From NCBI RefSeq assembly GCF_030812475.1, contig NZ_JAUSSR010000012.1, forward strand, positions 173,759 through 237,758: a stretch of 64,000 bases of DNA, written 5' to 3'. Every line of letters begins with the position of its first letter. The first letter of the stretch is position 1. This document shows, piece by piece, positions 27,729 to 36,589 of this stretch. The translations under genes and the position numbers were made by a program. The notes beneath the pieces are model-generated. The model saw nothing but the letters and a program-made list of their open reading frames with translations, did not search any database and was not told where the DNA came from. This stretch comes from Pseudomonas lini (GTDB taxonomy: Bacteria > Pseudomonadota > Gammaproteobacteria > Pseudomonadales > Pseudomonadaceae).

Positions 27729-28340
27729 ATGGCTTTTACCCTGCCTGCCTTGCCCTACGCCTACGATGCCCTGGAACCGCACATCGATGCGCAGACCATG
27801 GAAATCCACTACACCAAGCACCACCAGACCTACATCAACAACCTCAATGCCGCGGTGGAAGGCACCGAATATGCCGAGTGGCCGGTGGAGAAGCTGGTGG
27901 CAAGCATCCAGCAGCTGCCGGAAAAATTGCGCGCAGCGGTGATCAATCAGGGCGGCGGCCACGCCAATCATTCACTGTTCTGGGAAGTGATGGCGCCTCA
28001 TGGCGGCGGTCATCCCGACGGTGCGCTGGCCAAGGCGATCGATGAGCAACTGGGTGGCCTGGACACGTTCAAGGAGGCCTTCACCAAGGCCGCGCTGACC
28101 CGGTTCGGCAGCGGCTGGGCATGGCTCAGTGTCACGCCGCAAAAGACATTGATCGTTGAAAGCAGCGGCAACCAGGACAGTCCGTTGATGAACGGCAATA
28201 CGCCGATTCTCGGCCTTGACGTCTGGGAGCACGCTTATTACCTGCGGTATCAGAATCGCCGTCCGGAATACATCAATGCGTTCTACAACGTGATCAATTG
28301 GCCTCAAGTCAGCGCGCGCTATCAGGCGGCGCTGGGTTGA
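27729..28340 (+). CDS. sodA: Superoxide dismutase, manganese type
   Basis: 203 residues. Metal ligands are recognisable: His in MEIHYTKHHQTY, His in GGGHANHSLFW, and Asp/His in LDVWEHAYYLRYQNRR. The GGGHANH and DVWEHAYY forms point to a Mn enzyme rather than Fe. It detoxifies superoxide in the cytoplasm when iron (and FeSOD) is scarce. The ATG at 27729 gives the canonical MAFTLPALPY start; upstream in-frame residues are out-of-frame coding of the preceding gene. Confidence 0.96.
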   Translation: MAFTLPALPYAYDALEPHIDAQTMEIHYTKHHQTYINNLNAAVEGTEYAEWPVEKLVASIQQLPEKLRAAVINQGGGHANHSLFWEVMAPHGGGHPDGALAKAIDEQLGGLDTFKEAFTKAALTRFGSGWAWLSVTPQKTLIVESSGNQDSPLMNGNTPILGLDVWEHAYYLRYQNRRPEYINAFYNVINWPQVSARYQAALG

Positions 28341-28370
28341 GTCTTCTATAAAAATCTTCCAAGGCTGATT

Positions 28371-29264
28371 ATGGGTACTGAAACACTGGCGATCGGAAGT
28401 GGACGAATGTTTCGTTACGCGCTGGGATCGCTGTTACTGCTGGCGGGCATGACCTTGTTGGGTGCCCAAGGGCTGGTATGGCTGGACCTGGAACCGAAAC
28501 TGATGCGGGCGCTGCAAGGCGGGGCGATCTGCGCTCTGGGCACGGCTTTGGGCGCCGTGCCGGTGTTGGTGATCCGGCACATGCCCCAGGCGGTCAGCGA
28601 TACGCTGCTGGGCTTCGGCGCCGGGGTGATGCTCGCGGCGACGGCGTTTTCGCTGATCGTTCCAGGTATCTCCGCCGCTGAAAACCTGGGGCTGACGCCC
28701 TGGGCGGCCAGCGGCCTGATCAGCTTTGGCATCATGCTCGGTGCGTTCGGGCTGTTTCTGGTCGATCGCAAGGTGTCCGGCGCGTCACCGGAAATGCTCG
28801 TGGGCACGGTTGACCATCCGGTGATTCCTCCGCGAATCTGGCTATTCGTGTTTGCCATCATCGCTCACAACATACCGGAAGGCATGGCAGTGGGCGTCTC
28901 GGCCGGTGGCGGGATGCCGGATGCCGACAGTCTGGCCATGGGCATCGCCTTGCAGGATGTGCCGGAAGGGCTGGTGATTGCGTTGGTGTTGGCCGGGGCA
29001 GGGATGTCGCGGGTCAAGGCGTTCCTGATCGGTGCGGCGTCAGGGTTGGTCGAACCGGTTTTTGCGTTGTTATGCGCCTGGCTGGTCAGCCTGGCCGAGA
29101 TGCTGTTGCCGTTGGGCCTGGCGTTGGCGGCGGGGGCCATGCTGTTGGTGGTTACCCACGAAGTGATACCCGAGTCGCGCCGACACGGTCACGACAAACT
29201 GGCCAGCCTGGGATTGTTGGTCGGGTTTTGTTTGATGATGGTGATGGATACGGCTTTGGCGTGA
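28371..29264 (+). CDS. ZIP family divalent metal transporter
   Basis: 297 residues with about eight membrane helices. The ZIP metal-site helices are clear: IIAHNIPEGMAVGVSAGGG (HNxPEG) and ALQDVPEGLVIALV (xDVPEG). The variable loop after the third helix (DRKVSGASPEMLVG) is short and lacks a His cluster. Probably imports Mn or Zn; placement directly after the Mn superoxide dismutase favours manganese, but this is inference. Confidence 0.88.
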   Translation: MGTETLAIGSGRMFRYALGSLLLLAGMTLLGAQGLVWLDLEPKLMRALQGGAICALGTALGAVPVLVIRHMPQAVSDTLLGFGAGVMLAATAFSLIVPGISAAENLGLTPWAASGLISFGIMLGAFGLFLVDRKVSGASPEMLVGTVDHPVIPPRIWLFVFAIIAHNIPEGMAVGVSAGGGMPDADSLAMGIALQDVPEGLVIALVLAGAGMSRVKAFLIGAASGLVEPVFALLCAWLVSLAEMLLPLGLALAAGAMLLVVTHEVIPESRRHGHDKLASLGLLVGFCLMMVMDTALA

Positions 29265-29282
29265 AACAAGATCTTTTGGCGT

Positions 29283-29558
29283 TCATTCGCCTTCATCGAA
29301 GTAGTTATTGATCAGGTTCACCAAGGCTTGTAGCGCCTCATCGGCCTGCTCGCCTTCGGTAATCAAATGAATCCTTGTGCCCTTGCCTGCCGCCAGCATC
29401 ATCATCGCCATGATGCTTTTGCCATCGACCGTTGATTCCGGGGTGCGCCCCACCCTGATCGTGCAATCCTTGAACTGACCGGCCACTCCGACAAATTTTG
29501 CAGAAGCACGGGCGTGCAGGCCCAGCTTGTTGATGATTTCGATTTCCAGAGCAGGCAT
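29283..29558 (-). CDS. ptsO: NPr, HPr-like phosphocarrier of the nitrogen PTS
   Basis: 91 residues of the HPr fold. The phosphorylated histidine is His15 in NKLGLHARASAKFV, and the second motif KSIMAMMMLAAGKG carries the regulatory serine position. It relays phosphate from EI-Ntr to PtsN. Last gene of the rpoN-hpf-ptsN-rapZ-ptsO string, 15 bases after rapZ. Confidence 0.95.
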   Translation of the reverse strand: MPALEIEIINKLGLHARASAKFVGVAGQFKDCTIRVGRTPESTVDGKSIMAMMMLAAGKGTRIHLITEGEQADEALQALVNLINNYFDEGE

Positions 29559-29573
29559 CGCGATGTGAATCCT

Positions 29574-30431
29574 TTAGCTGAGGTCGCGGTGGCGGACCTG
29601 GACGTTCTTCAGGGTTTTTTGCAGGGCCTGACCCAGGCGTTCGGTCAGGTAGACGGAGCGGTGATGCCCGCCGGTGCAGCCTATGGCGATGGTGACATAA
29701 GCGCGATTGCTGGCTGCAAAGCGGGGCAGCCACTTGAGCAGGTAGGCAGAGATGTCCTGGAACATTTCCTCGACGTCCGGTTGTGCCGCCAGGTAGTCGG
29801 CGACCGGCTTGTCGAGCCCGGACTGTTCGCGCAGCTCCGGTTTCCAGTAAGGATTTGGCAGGCAACGCACGTCGAACACCAGGTCGGCGTCTACCGGCAT
29901 GCCACGCTTGAAGCCGAAGGATTCCACCAGGAACGCCGTACCGGGTTCCGGTTGATTCAGCAGGCGCAGCTTGATGGTATCGCGCAGCTGATACAGGTTC
30001 AGGTTGGTGGTGTTGACCTTGAGGTCGGCGAGGTCGGCAATCGGCCCGAGCAGGTTGCTTTCGTCGCTGATCGCCTCCGCCAGCGAACGGTTGGCGTTGC
30101 TCAACGGGTGACGCCGGCGGGTCTCCGAAAAACGTTTGAGCAAGGTTTCTTCGTCGGCGTCCAGGTACAGGACATCGCACTGGATATGCCGGCTGCGGAC
30201 TTCTTCCAGCAGCTCGGGAAAACGCGACAGATGGCTCGGCAGGTTGCGCGCGTCGATGGACACGGCAACCAGCGGCTGGGCGAGCTCGGTGTGGATCAAG
30301 GCGCGCTCGGCCAATTCCGGCAGGAGCCCGGCAGGCAAGTTGTCGATGCAGTAGAAGCCGTTGTCCTCGAGAACATCGAGCGCGGTACTTTTACCTGAGC
30401 CGGAGCGGCCACTGACGATGATCAAACGCAT
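29574..30431 (-). CDS. rapZ: RapZ, RNase adapter / nucleotide-binding protein
   Basis: 285 residues. Walker A GRSGSGKST is at residues 8-16 and the C-terminal domain contains TGGHHRSVYLTE, typical of RapZ/YvcJ. In E. coli RapZ guides GlmZ sRNA to RNase E and senses glucosamine-6-phosphate. Pseudomonads lack a standard GlmY/GlmZ pair, so the RNA partner here may differ. It starts two bases after the ptsN stop. Confidence 0.95.
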   Translation of the reverse strand: MRLIIVSGRSGSGKSTALDVLEDNGFYCIDNLPAGLLPELAERALIHTELAQPLVAVSIDARNLPSHLSRFPELLEEVRSRHIQCDVLYLDADEETLLKRFSETRRRHPLSNANRSLAEAISDESNLLGPIADLADLKVNTTNLNLYQLRDTIKLRLLNQPEPGTAFLVESFGFKRGMPVDADLVFDVRCLPNPYWKPELREQSGLDKPVADYLAAQPDVEEMFQDISAYLLKWLPRFAASNRAYVTIAIGCTGGHHRSVYLTERLGQALQKTLKNVQVRHRDLS

Positions 30432-30433
30432 GA

Positions 30434-30898
30434 TTACTGACCGTTTTGCTCGTCCAGGACAACCTGATACAAGGCTTGATTGCTCGGGGCGCTGCGCAGC
30501 TTTTCGCGTACTTCCTTGCGATCGAGCATGCTGGCGATCTGGCGTAGCAGCTCCAGGTGCGCATCGGTAGCGGCTTCCGGGACCAATAGCACGAACAGCA
30601 GGTCAACCGGGGCACCGTCGATGGCGTCGAAATCGATGGGTGCATCCAAATGCATCAAGGCGCTGATGGGCGAGGTGCAGCCTTTGAGGCGACAGTGGGG
30701 GATGGCGATGCCGTTGCCAAAACCGGTCGATCCGAGTTTTTCACGGGCAATCAGAGCCTCGAAGACATCTTGCATCTCCAAATCCGGCACTTCGCGGTGG
30801 ATGAGGTTGGCAATTTGCTCGAGGGCTTTCTTTTTACTGCCTCCCGGCGCGTTCGCAACGGAACGGCCGGGGGTCAGGATGGTTTCAAGTCGGATCAT
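30434..30898 (-). CDS. ptsN: PtsN, EIIA-Ntr regulatory protein
   Basis: 154 residues. The phosphoacceptor is His68 in GFGNGIAIPHCRLKG. PtsN regulates potassium, carbon and nitrogen responses by binding partners in its unphosphorylated form. Located between hpf and rapZ in the conserved rpoN operon. Confidence 0.96.
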   Translation of the reverse strand: MIRLETILTPGRSVANAPGGSKKKALEQIANLIHREVPDLEMQDVFEALIAREKLGSTGFGNGIAIPHCRLKGCTSPISALMHLDAPIDFDAIDGAPVDLLFVLLVPEAATDAHLELLRQIASMLDRKEVREKLRSAPSNQALYQVVLDEQNGQ

Positions 30899-30910
30899 GG
30901 GTTGGGAGTG

Positions 30911-31219
30911 TTAACGACCGGTCGCGCCCTGGAGGAGGCTCTGGGTCTTTTCCTTATGCTTTTTGAGTTGTTTATCCAGCTTGTCGGTCAATGCGTCGAT
31001 GGCCGCGTACATATCGGTATGTTCCGCGTTGGCGACGACTTCATTGCCGGGAATATGCAGCGTGGCTTCGATCTTCTGCTTGAGCTTTTCGACCGTCATC
31101 GTGACCTGCACGTTGGTGATCTTGTCGAAATGCCTCTCCAATCGTTCGAGCTTTTCGCCGATGTAGGTGCGAAGAGGTTCGGTCACTTCCAGTTGGTGTC
31201 CACTGATGTTGACTTGCAT
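30911..31219 (-). CDS. hpf: Ribosome hibernation promoting factor (short HPF)
   Basis: 102 residues from ATG 31219 (MQVNISGHQLEV). It has the YfiA/HPF fold with basic helix MTVEKLKQKIEATLHIPG and no C-terminal dimerisation domain, so it is the short gammaproteobacterial form that cooperates with RMF to form 100S ribosomes. Frames upstream of ATG 31219 read through the rpoN-hpf gap and were discarded. Confidence 0.95.
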   Translation of the reverse strand: MQVNISGHQLEVTEPLRTYIGEKLERLERHFDKITNVQVTMTVEKLKQKIEATLHIPGNEVVANAEHTDMYAAIDALTDKLDKQLKKHKEKTQSLLQGATGR

Positions 31220-31293
31220 ACAGCTTCTCCTTCGTTGCCAGTGCATAAAGCGGTAGACCAGATGATCTACCACTGGAACGCTGTGGCGTGGCT

Positions 31294-32787
31294 CTACATC
31301 AACCGCTTGCGTTCGCTCGAAGGCGCGATCCCGAGGGATTCGCGGTACTTGGCGACGGTGCGGCGAGCCACCTGAATGCCTTGTGCCTCCAGTAAACCAG
31401 CGATCTTGCTGTCACTCAACGGCTTTTTCTGATTTTCCGCTGCAACCAGTTTTTTGATGATCGCGCGGATCGCCGTGGACGAGCATTCGCCGCCTTCGGA
31501 GGTGCTGACGTGGCTGGAAAAAAAGTATTTCAATTCATAGATGCCCCGAGGGGTGTGCATGAATTTCTGCGTAGTCACACGGGAAATCGTCGACTCGTGC
31601 ATGCCCACCGCTTCGGCGATGTCATGCAGTACCAGCGGTTTCATGGCTTCGTCGCCGTACTCAAGAAAGCCACGCTGATGCTCGACGATCTGGGTGGCCA
31701 CCTTCATCAGGGTTTCGTTGCGGCTCTGCAGGCTCTTGATGAACCAGCGGGCCTCTTGCAACTGATTGCGCATGAAGGTGTTGTCGGCGCTGGTGTCGGC
31801 GCGGCGCACGAAACCGGCATACTGGGCATTGACCCGCAGCCGTGGCACCGATTCCTGGTTCAGCTCCACCAGCCAGCGCTCGTTGTCCTTGCGCACGATG
31901 ACATCGGGGACGACGTATTCGGCTTCAGTGGACTCGATCTGCGAGCCAGGACGCGGGTTGAGGCTCTGCACCAGTTCGATCACCTGGCGCAGCTCATCTT
32001 CTTTGAGCTTCATGCGGCGCATCAGCTGGCTGTAGTCGCGACTGCCAAGCAGATCGATGTAGTCGCTGACCAGGCGCTTGGCCTCGGTCAGCCAAGGGGT
32101 CTTGGCGGGCAACTGGCGCAATTGCAGCAACAGGCATTCGCCCAGGTTACGGGCGCCGATGCCGGCGGGTTCGAATTGCTGGATGCGATGCAGGACGGCT
32201 TCGATTTCGTCGAGTTCGATGTCCAGTTCCGGGTCGAAGGCTTCGAGAATTTCCTCGAGGGATTCGTCCAGGTAGCCCTGATTGTTGATGCAGTCGATCA
32301 GGGTCACGGCAATCAGGCGATCGGTGTCGGACATCGGTGCCAGGTTCAGTTGCCACAGCAGATGGCTTTGCAGGCTTTCACCGGCCGAGGTACGGGTGGT
32401 GAAGTCCCACTCGTCGTCATCGTTGCTCGGCAGGCTGCTGGCGCTGGTCTGGTAAACGTCTTCCCACGCGGTATCGACCGGCAGTTCGTTGGGAATGCGC
32501 TCGTTCCAGTCCCCTTCCTCGAGGTTATCCACCGTCGGGGCGGTTTCCTGGTAGGAGGGTTCCGACACGTCGGCGTTGGGTTGCAGTTCGGCTTTGTCGG
32601 CCAAGGGGTCGGCGTTATCGAAGTCGTCGCCTTCTTCCTGGCGTTCGAGCATCGGATTGGACTCCAGGGCCTCCTGGATTTCCTGTTGCAGGTCCAGGGT
32701 CGACAATTGGAGCAGGCGGATGGCCTGTTGCAGCTGCGGTGTCATCGTCAGCTGCTGGCCCATTCTCAAGACTAGCGATGGTTTCAT
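31294..32787 (-). CDS. rpoN: RNA polymerase sigma-54 factor
   Basis: 497 residues. Region I is glutamine/leucine rich (QQLTMTPQLQQAIRLLQLS), region II acidic (residues ~50-120), and the C-terminus has the RpoN box ARRTVAKYRESLGI near residue 475. The helix-turn-helix HESTISRVTTQKFMHTPRG precedes it. It directs transcription from -24/-12 promoters with enhancer-binding proteins. Follows lptB after 185 bases. Confidence 0.97.
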   Translation of the reverse strand: MKPSLVLRMGQQLTMTPQLQQAIRLLQLSTLDLQQEIQEALESNPMLERQEEGDDFDNADPLADKAELQPNADVSEPSYQETAPTVDNLEEGDWNERIPNELPVDTAWEDVYQTSASSLPSNDDDEWDFTTRTSAGESLQSHLLWQLNLAPMSDTDRLIAVTLIDCINNQGYLDESLEEILEAFDPELDIELDEIEAVLHRIQQFEPAGIGARNLGECLLLQLRQLPAKTPWLTEAKRLVSDYIDLLGSRDYSQLMRRMKLKEDELRQVIELVQSLNPRPGSQIESTEAEYVVPDVIVRKDNERWLVELNQESVPRLRVNAQYAGFVRRADTSADNTFMRNQLQEARWFIKSLQSRNETLMKVATQIVEHQRGFLEYGDEAMKPLVLHDIAEAVGMHESTISRVTTQKFMHTPRGIYELKYFFSSHVSTSEGGECSSTAIRAIIKKLVAAENQKKPLSDSKIAGLLEAQGIQVARRTVAKYRESLGIAPSSERKRLM

Positions 32788-32972
32788 GGCAGGGGCTTAA
32801 CACCTTATTCGCCGGCGCACATGCGCCATCCACTACAGGGCGCCGGAGCGCCAAACATAAGCAAATTATATGCCCGAAACTTTAGCGTTTGCCTAGAGCG
32901 CAGTAACAATAAAAAAGTGTTGATTTTTTATCGAGACGAGCGCTTGAGCGACAAGCCAGGACACCTCTGTGC
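32788..32972. promoter_or_regulatory. lptB-rpoN intergenic region with AT-rich dyad
   Basis: 185 bases without a gene. AATAAAAAAGTGTTGATTTT and the bases after it (32909-32931) form an AT-rich inverted repeat that, read toward rpoN, could be a weak terminator for lptB or a promoter element for rpoN. The decision needs transcript ends. Confidence 0.35.
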
Positions 32973-33698
32973 TTACAGGCGGAACTCATGGCCCAGATAC
33001 ACTTCCTTGACCAGTTCGTTGGCCAGGATGGTGTCAGAGTCGCCTTCGGCGATCAGTTGGCCATCGTTGACGATGTAGGCGGTTTCGCAGATATCCAGGG
33101 TTTCGCGGACGTTGTGGTCCGTGATCAGCACGCCAATGCCCTTGGCCTTGAGGTGATGGATGATCTGTTTGATGTCGCCCACCGAAATCGGGTCCACGCC
33201 GGCGAAGGGTTCGTCGAGGAGAATGAATTTCGGGTTGGTCGCCAGTGCCCGGGCGATTTCCACGCGGCGGCGCTCACCACCGGACAGGCTCATGCCGAGG
33301 TTGTCGCGAATGTGGTGAATATGGAATTCCTGCAGCAGGCTTTCCAGCTCCTTGCGGCGACCGGCCTTGTCGAGCTCCTTGCGGGTCTCGAGGATCGCCA
33401 GGATGTTATCGGCCACCGACAGTTTGCGGAAGATCGACGCTTCCTGCGGAAGATAGCCGATACCGGCTTTTGCACGACCGTGCATCGGCTGATGGCTGAC
33501 GTCCAGATCGTCGATCAGTACGCGACCCTGATCGGCCTGTACCAGGCCGACGATCATGTAGAAACAGGTGGTTTTGCCGGCGCCGTTAGGGCCAAGCAAG
33601 CCGACGATCTGACCGCTGTCGATGGACAGGCTGACGTCGCGCACGACCTGGCGGCTCTTGTAGCTCTTGGCCAGATGCTGAGCTTTCAGAGTTGCCAT
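32973..33698 (-). CDS. lptB: LPS export ABC transporter ATPase LptB
   Basis: 241 residues. Walker A GPNGAGKTT near residue 37, signature LSGGERRRVEIARAL, Walker B FILLDEPFAGVD and the switch His in LITDHNVRETL are all intact. LptB2FG pulls LPS out of the inner membrane and feeds it to LptC. Start overlaps the lptA stop by one base. Confidence 0.97.
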   Translation of the reverse strand: MATLKAQHLAKSYKSRQVVRDVSLSIDSGQIVGLLGPNGAGKTTCFYMIVGLVQADQGRVLIDDLDVSHQPMHGRAKAGIGYLPQEASIFRKLSVADNILAILETRKELDKAGRRKELESLLQEFHIHHIRDNLGMSLSGGERRRVEIARALATNPKFILLDEPFAGVDPISVGDIKQIIHHLKAKGIGVLITDHNVRETLDICETAYIVNDGQLIAEGDSDTILANELVKEVYLGHEFRL

Positions 33699-34246
33699 TA
33701 CTGGGCCTTTTGCTCGTCGGTTTTCTTTTTCGGCTGGATCACCATGTCGATGCGCGGTCGCGACTCGGTCACCTTGTTGCCTGTAGCGCGACCGGCGCTC
33801 GCCAGTTTTTTCTCTGTGTCGTAGACAATTTTCTCGCCTTGGGTGACGTTGTTGTCCTTGTCGATGACTTTGGCGCGATCGATCAGCACAACGCGATTTT
33901 GCGAGGCGTGGTACTGGATAGTGACGCCGTAGCCCTGAACCGGCTTGGTGTCGCCGGCAGTTTGCAGCTGCTCGAAGTAGGCGAGGTTGCCCACCGAGGT
34001 CACCACGTCGATATCGCCAGCCGGGGTGCGGGTGATGGTCACGGTGTTGCCGGTGACCTTCATCGAGCCTTGGGTGATGATCACGTCACCCTTGTAGGTG
34101 GCTACGCCATTCTTGTCGTCCAGTTGGGCATCGTCGGCTTGAATGCGGATAGGCTGCTCTTGATCGTTCGGCAGAGCCCAGGCGCTCACGCTTCCCAGTG
34201 CTGCGCCCAGACTGAGCAAAATAGGGAGGGTTTTAACGAGCCTCAT
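33698..34246 (-). CDS. lptA: LPS transport periplasmic protein LptA
   Basis: 182 residues with a signal peptide (LPILLSLGAALGSVSAWA). The OstA/LptA beta-jellyroll follows, with QADDAQLDDKNGVATYKGDV and the repeating KVTGNTVTIT strand pattern. It bridges LptC and LptD across the periplasm. Its start overlaps the lptC end by 14 bases. Confidence 0.95.
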   Translation of the reverse strand: MRLVKTLPILLSLGAALGSVSAWALPNDQEQPIRIQADDAQLDDKNGVATYKGDVIITQGSMKVTGNTVTITRTPAGDIDVVTSVGNLAYFEQLQTAGDTKPVQGYGVTIQYHASQNRVVLIDRAKVIDKDNNVTQGEKIVYDTEKKLASAGRATGNKVTESRPRIDMVIQPKKKTDEQKAQ

Positions 34247-34805
34247 ACTGTCCTCTTACGTTCGATAGCAGGTGTATCCTGCTTTCTTTCAAATACGCTT
34301 TCATGCCCGTGCCGGTCGAAACGCCACCCGCGCCGTCGATTCTAACGGGTTGCTCGGTCTGCGCATATTGCTGCTGCGGGAACACGGTCATGCGCGTGCT
34401 GGTAATAATGGTCGTGCGCTTTTTTTCGTCGGTTCGGGCGATTCGTACCGAGTCGATCAGTTCGACTTCGGTTCCACCGGAATTGACTTCGCCACGTTCG
34501 CTCTGCACATGCCACGGAAATTCAGTGCCGCGGAACATGTTCAAGTCCGGCTTGCTGACCAGGGTCACGTCACTGGCCTTGAGGTGTTCGACCTTGTCGG
34601 AGGTCATGTCGTACTGCAATTTGCCATCGGGCAGGTACTGCACGCTATGGGTGTTGGTCGCGTACCAGTCGATCCTGGTTTCATCGGCCTTGGCGACCGG
34701 CTTGTCGAGAAAACGCTCCGGACTGATGTTCCAGTAGCCGACCGCCGCGAAAATGGCTGCGATGCACCCGAACACCAGGAATTTGCGAATCTTTTTGCTC
34801 AGCAT
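34233..34805 (-). CDS. lptC: LPS export protein LptC
   Basis: 190 residues from ATG 34805. One membrane anchor (residues ~6-24) then the periplasmic jellyroll that accepts LPS from LptB2FG. The upstream in-frame codons overlap kdsC and are unlikely to be used. Gene order kdsC-lptC-lptA-lptB is standard. Confidence 0.93.
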   Translation of the reverse strand: MLSKKIRKFLVFGCIAAIFAAVGYWNISPERFLDKPVAKADETRIDWYATNTHSVQYLPDGKLQYDMTSDKVEHLKASDVTLVSKPDLNMFRGTEFPWHVQSERGEVNSGGTEVELIDSVRIARTDEKKRTTIITSTRMTVFPQQQYAQTEQPVRIDGAGGVSTGTGMKAYLKESRIHLLSNVRGQYEAR

Positions 34806-34812
34806 AATGGGC

Positions 34813-35337
34813 TCACAGGTACGCGGCATTGGCCGCATCGAGACGGCCCTGGGCACGCAGGATCAATTCGCAGAATTCGCGAGCGGCACCTTCGCCGCCA
34901 CGGGCCTGGGTGATGCCGTGGGCGTGTTCACGCACGAAACTGGCGGCACTGGCTACCGCCATGCCCAGTCCGACGCGGCGAATGACCGGCAGGTCAGGCA
35001 AATCGTCGCCGAGGTAGGCGACCTGTTCATAGCTTAGGTCGAGTTGGGCCAGAAGCTCGTCGAGCACCACCAGTTTGTCTTCGCGACCCTGATACAGGTG
35101 GGGAATGCCGAGGTTCTTCGCCCGTCGCTCGACCACCGGGGTCTTGCGCCCGCTGATGATAGCGGTCTGCACGCCGGCTGCCATCAACATCTTGATGCCC
35201 TGGCCGTCGAGTGTGTTGAAGGTCTTGAATTCGCTGCCGTCTTCCAGGAAGTACAGGCGTCCGTCGGTCAGTACGCCATCGACGTCGAATATCGCCAGCT
35301 TGATGTTCTTGCCGCGTTCCAGCAGATCGTTGGTCAT
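34813..35337 (-). CDS. kdsC: KDO-8-phosphate phosphatase
   Basis: 174 residues, a compact HAD phosphatase without a cap domain. Catalytic FDVDGVLTDG is at residues ~17-26 and the metal-binding GDDLPD in the second half. It releases KDO from KDO-8-P for LPS core synthesis. Its start overlaps the kdsD stop (TAATG). Confidence 0.96.
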   Translation of the reverse strand: MTNDLLERGKNIKLAIFDVDGVLTDGRLYFLEDGSEFKTFNTLDGQGIKMLMAAGVQTAIISGRKTPVVERRAKNLGIPHLYQGREDKLVVLDELLAQLDLSYEQVAYLGDDLPDLPVIRRVGLGMAVASAASFVREHAHGITQARGGEGAAREFCELILRAQGRLDAANAAYL

Positions 35338-36311
35338 TACATTACTCCTGCACGCAGCAGATCGGACAGGTTGAAGGCGCCGATCGGACGGTCCTCCTTG
35401 TCCACCACCACCAGTGCGTTGATTCGATGGTCTTCCATGATTTTCAGGGCTTCGGCGGCCAGCATTTCGGCGCGAGCCGTCTTGCCATGCACGGTCATGA
35501 CCTGGTCGATGGTGGCGTGATGGATGTCGATGGCGCGGTCCAGGGTACGGCGCAAATCGCCGTCGGTGAAGATCCCGGCGAGTTTGCCGTCGGCTTCCAG
35601 GATCACTGTCATGCCCAGGCCTTTGCGGGTCATTTCCATCAGCGCGTCCTTGAGCAGGGTGCCGCGCTGGACCTGCGGCAGTTCCTGCCCGGCGTGCATG
35701 ACGTTTTCCACTTTCAGCAACAAGCGTCGGCCAAGGGCGCCGCCGGGATGGGAAAAGGCGAAATCTTCAGCAGTGAAGCCCCGGGCTTCGAGCAGCGCAA
35801 CGGCCAGGGCGTCGCCCATCACCAGGGCTGCGGTAGTCGACGACGTCGGTGCCAGGTTCAACGGGCAGGCTTCGTGTTCGACGTGCACGTTGAGGTTGAC
35901 CTCGGCGGCCTTGGCCAGCGGCGAGTCGGGGTTGCCGGTCATGCTGATCAGCTGGATGCCCAGGCGCTTGATCAGTGGCAGCAGGGTCACGATTTCATTG
36001 GTCGAGCCGGAGTTCGACAGTGCCAGGATCACGTCGTCGCGGGTGATCATGCCCATGTCGCCGTGGCTGGCTTCGGCCGGGTGCACGAAAAAAGCCGTGG
36101 TGCCGGTGCTGGCCAGGGTGGCGGCAATCTTGTTGCCGATGTGCCCTGATTTGCCCATGCCGACCACGACCACGCGGCCCTTGCTGGCCAGAATCGTCTC
36201 GCAAGCGCGTACGAAATCCGCGTCGATACGGGGCAACAAGCCGGTGACGGCTTCCAGTTCGAGGCGGATGGTGCGTTGTGCAGACTGAATCAGGTCGCTG
36301 GATTGGCTCAT
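35337..36311 (-). CDS. kdsD: Arabinose-5-phosphate isomerase
   Basis: 324 residues from ATG 36311. SIS sugar isomerase domain (VVVVGMGKSGHIGNKIAATLAS, near residue 50) followed by two CBS domains in the last ~120 residues. It makes arabinose 5-phosphate, precursor of KDO. First gene of the KDO-LPS export string. Confidence 0.95.
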   Translation of the reverse strand: MSQSSDLIQSAQRTIRLELEAVTGLLPRIDADFVRACETILASKGRVVVVGMGKSGHIGNKIAATLASTGTTAFFVHPAEASHGDMGMITRDDVILALSNSGSTNEIVTLLPLIKRLGIQLISMTGNPDSPLAKAAEVNLNVHVEHEACPLNLAPTSSTTAALVMGDALAVALLEARGFTAEDFAFSHPGGALGRRLLLKVENVMHAGQELPQVQRGTLLKDALMEMTRKGLGMTVILEADGKLAGIFTDGDLRRTLDRAIDIHHATIDQVMTVHGKTARAEMLAAEALKIMEDHRINALVVVDKEDRPIGAFNLSDLLRAGVM

Positions 36312-36438
36312 GTCGGAAATCGTATAGCCTGATGAAAAGGCGGCGATTATAACGGTTATGATCGAAAGCCTCACGCAAGTTCGTCGTGCTTTGTCACTCC
36401 CTGTTACTTAATCCCTCCCAATACACACTTTTACCCTG

Positions 36439-36456
36439 CCATGTTGCGGAACATGG
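36439..36456. promoter_or_regulatory. Short dyad between kdsD and mlaF
   Basis: CCATGTT GCGG AACATGG: perfect seven-base arms with a four-base centre, placed in the divergent kdsD/mlaF gap just upstream of the putative mlaF promoter. It could be an operator or a hairpin; no regulator is known to me for it. Confidence 0.4.
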
Positions 36457-36469
36457 ACCGGCGTGGGCC

Positions 36470-36499
36470 TTGGGCGCTTGGCCTTTGCAGTGATATAGT
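36470..36499 (+). promoter_or_regulatory. Putative sigma-70 promoter of the mla operon
   Basis: TTGGGC at 36470 and TATAGT at 36494 with an 18-base spacer, about 90 bases before mlaF. The -10 is good, the -35 matches only its first three positions. Confidence 0.45.
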
Positions 36500-36589
36500 T
36501 CGCCGCCAGTTCGGCCCTGCCCGGGGAGGCATGTGCTTTCGCAAGAAAGTCAGGCGTCCGAGTGAGAGGCTGCATCGCAAGGAGTTTAG

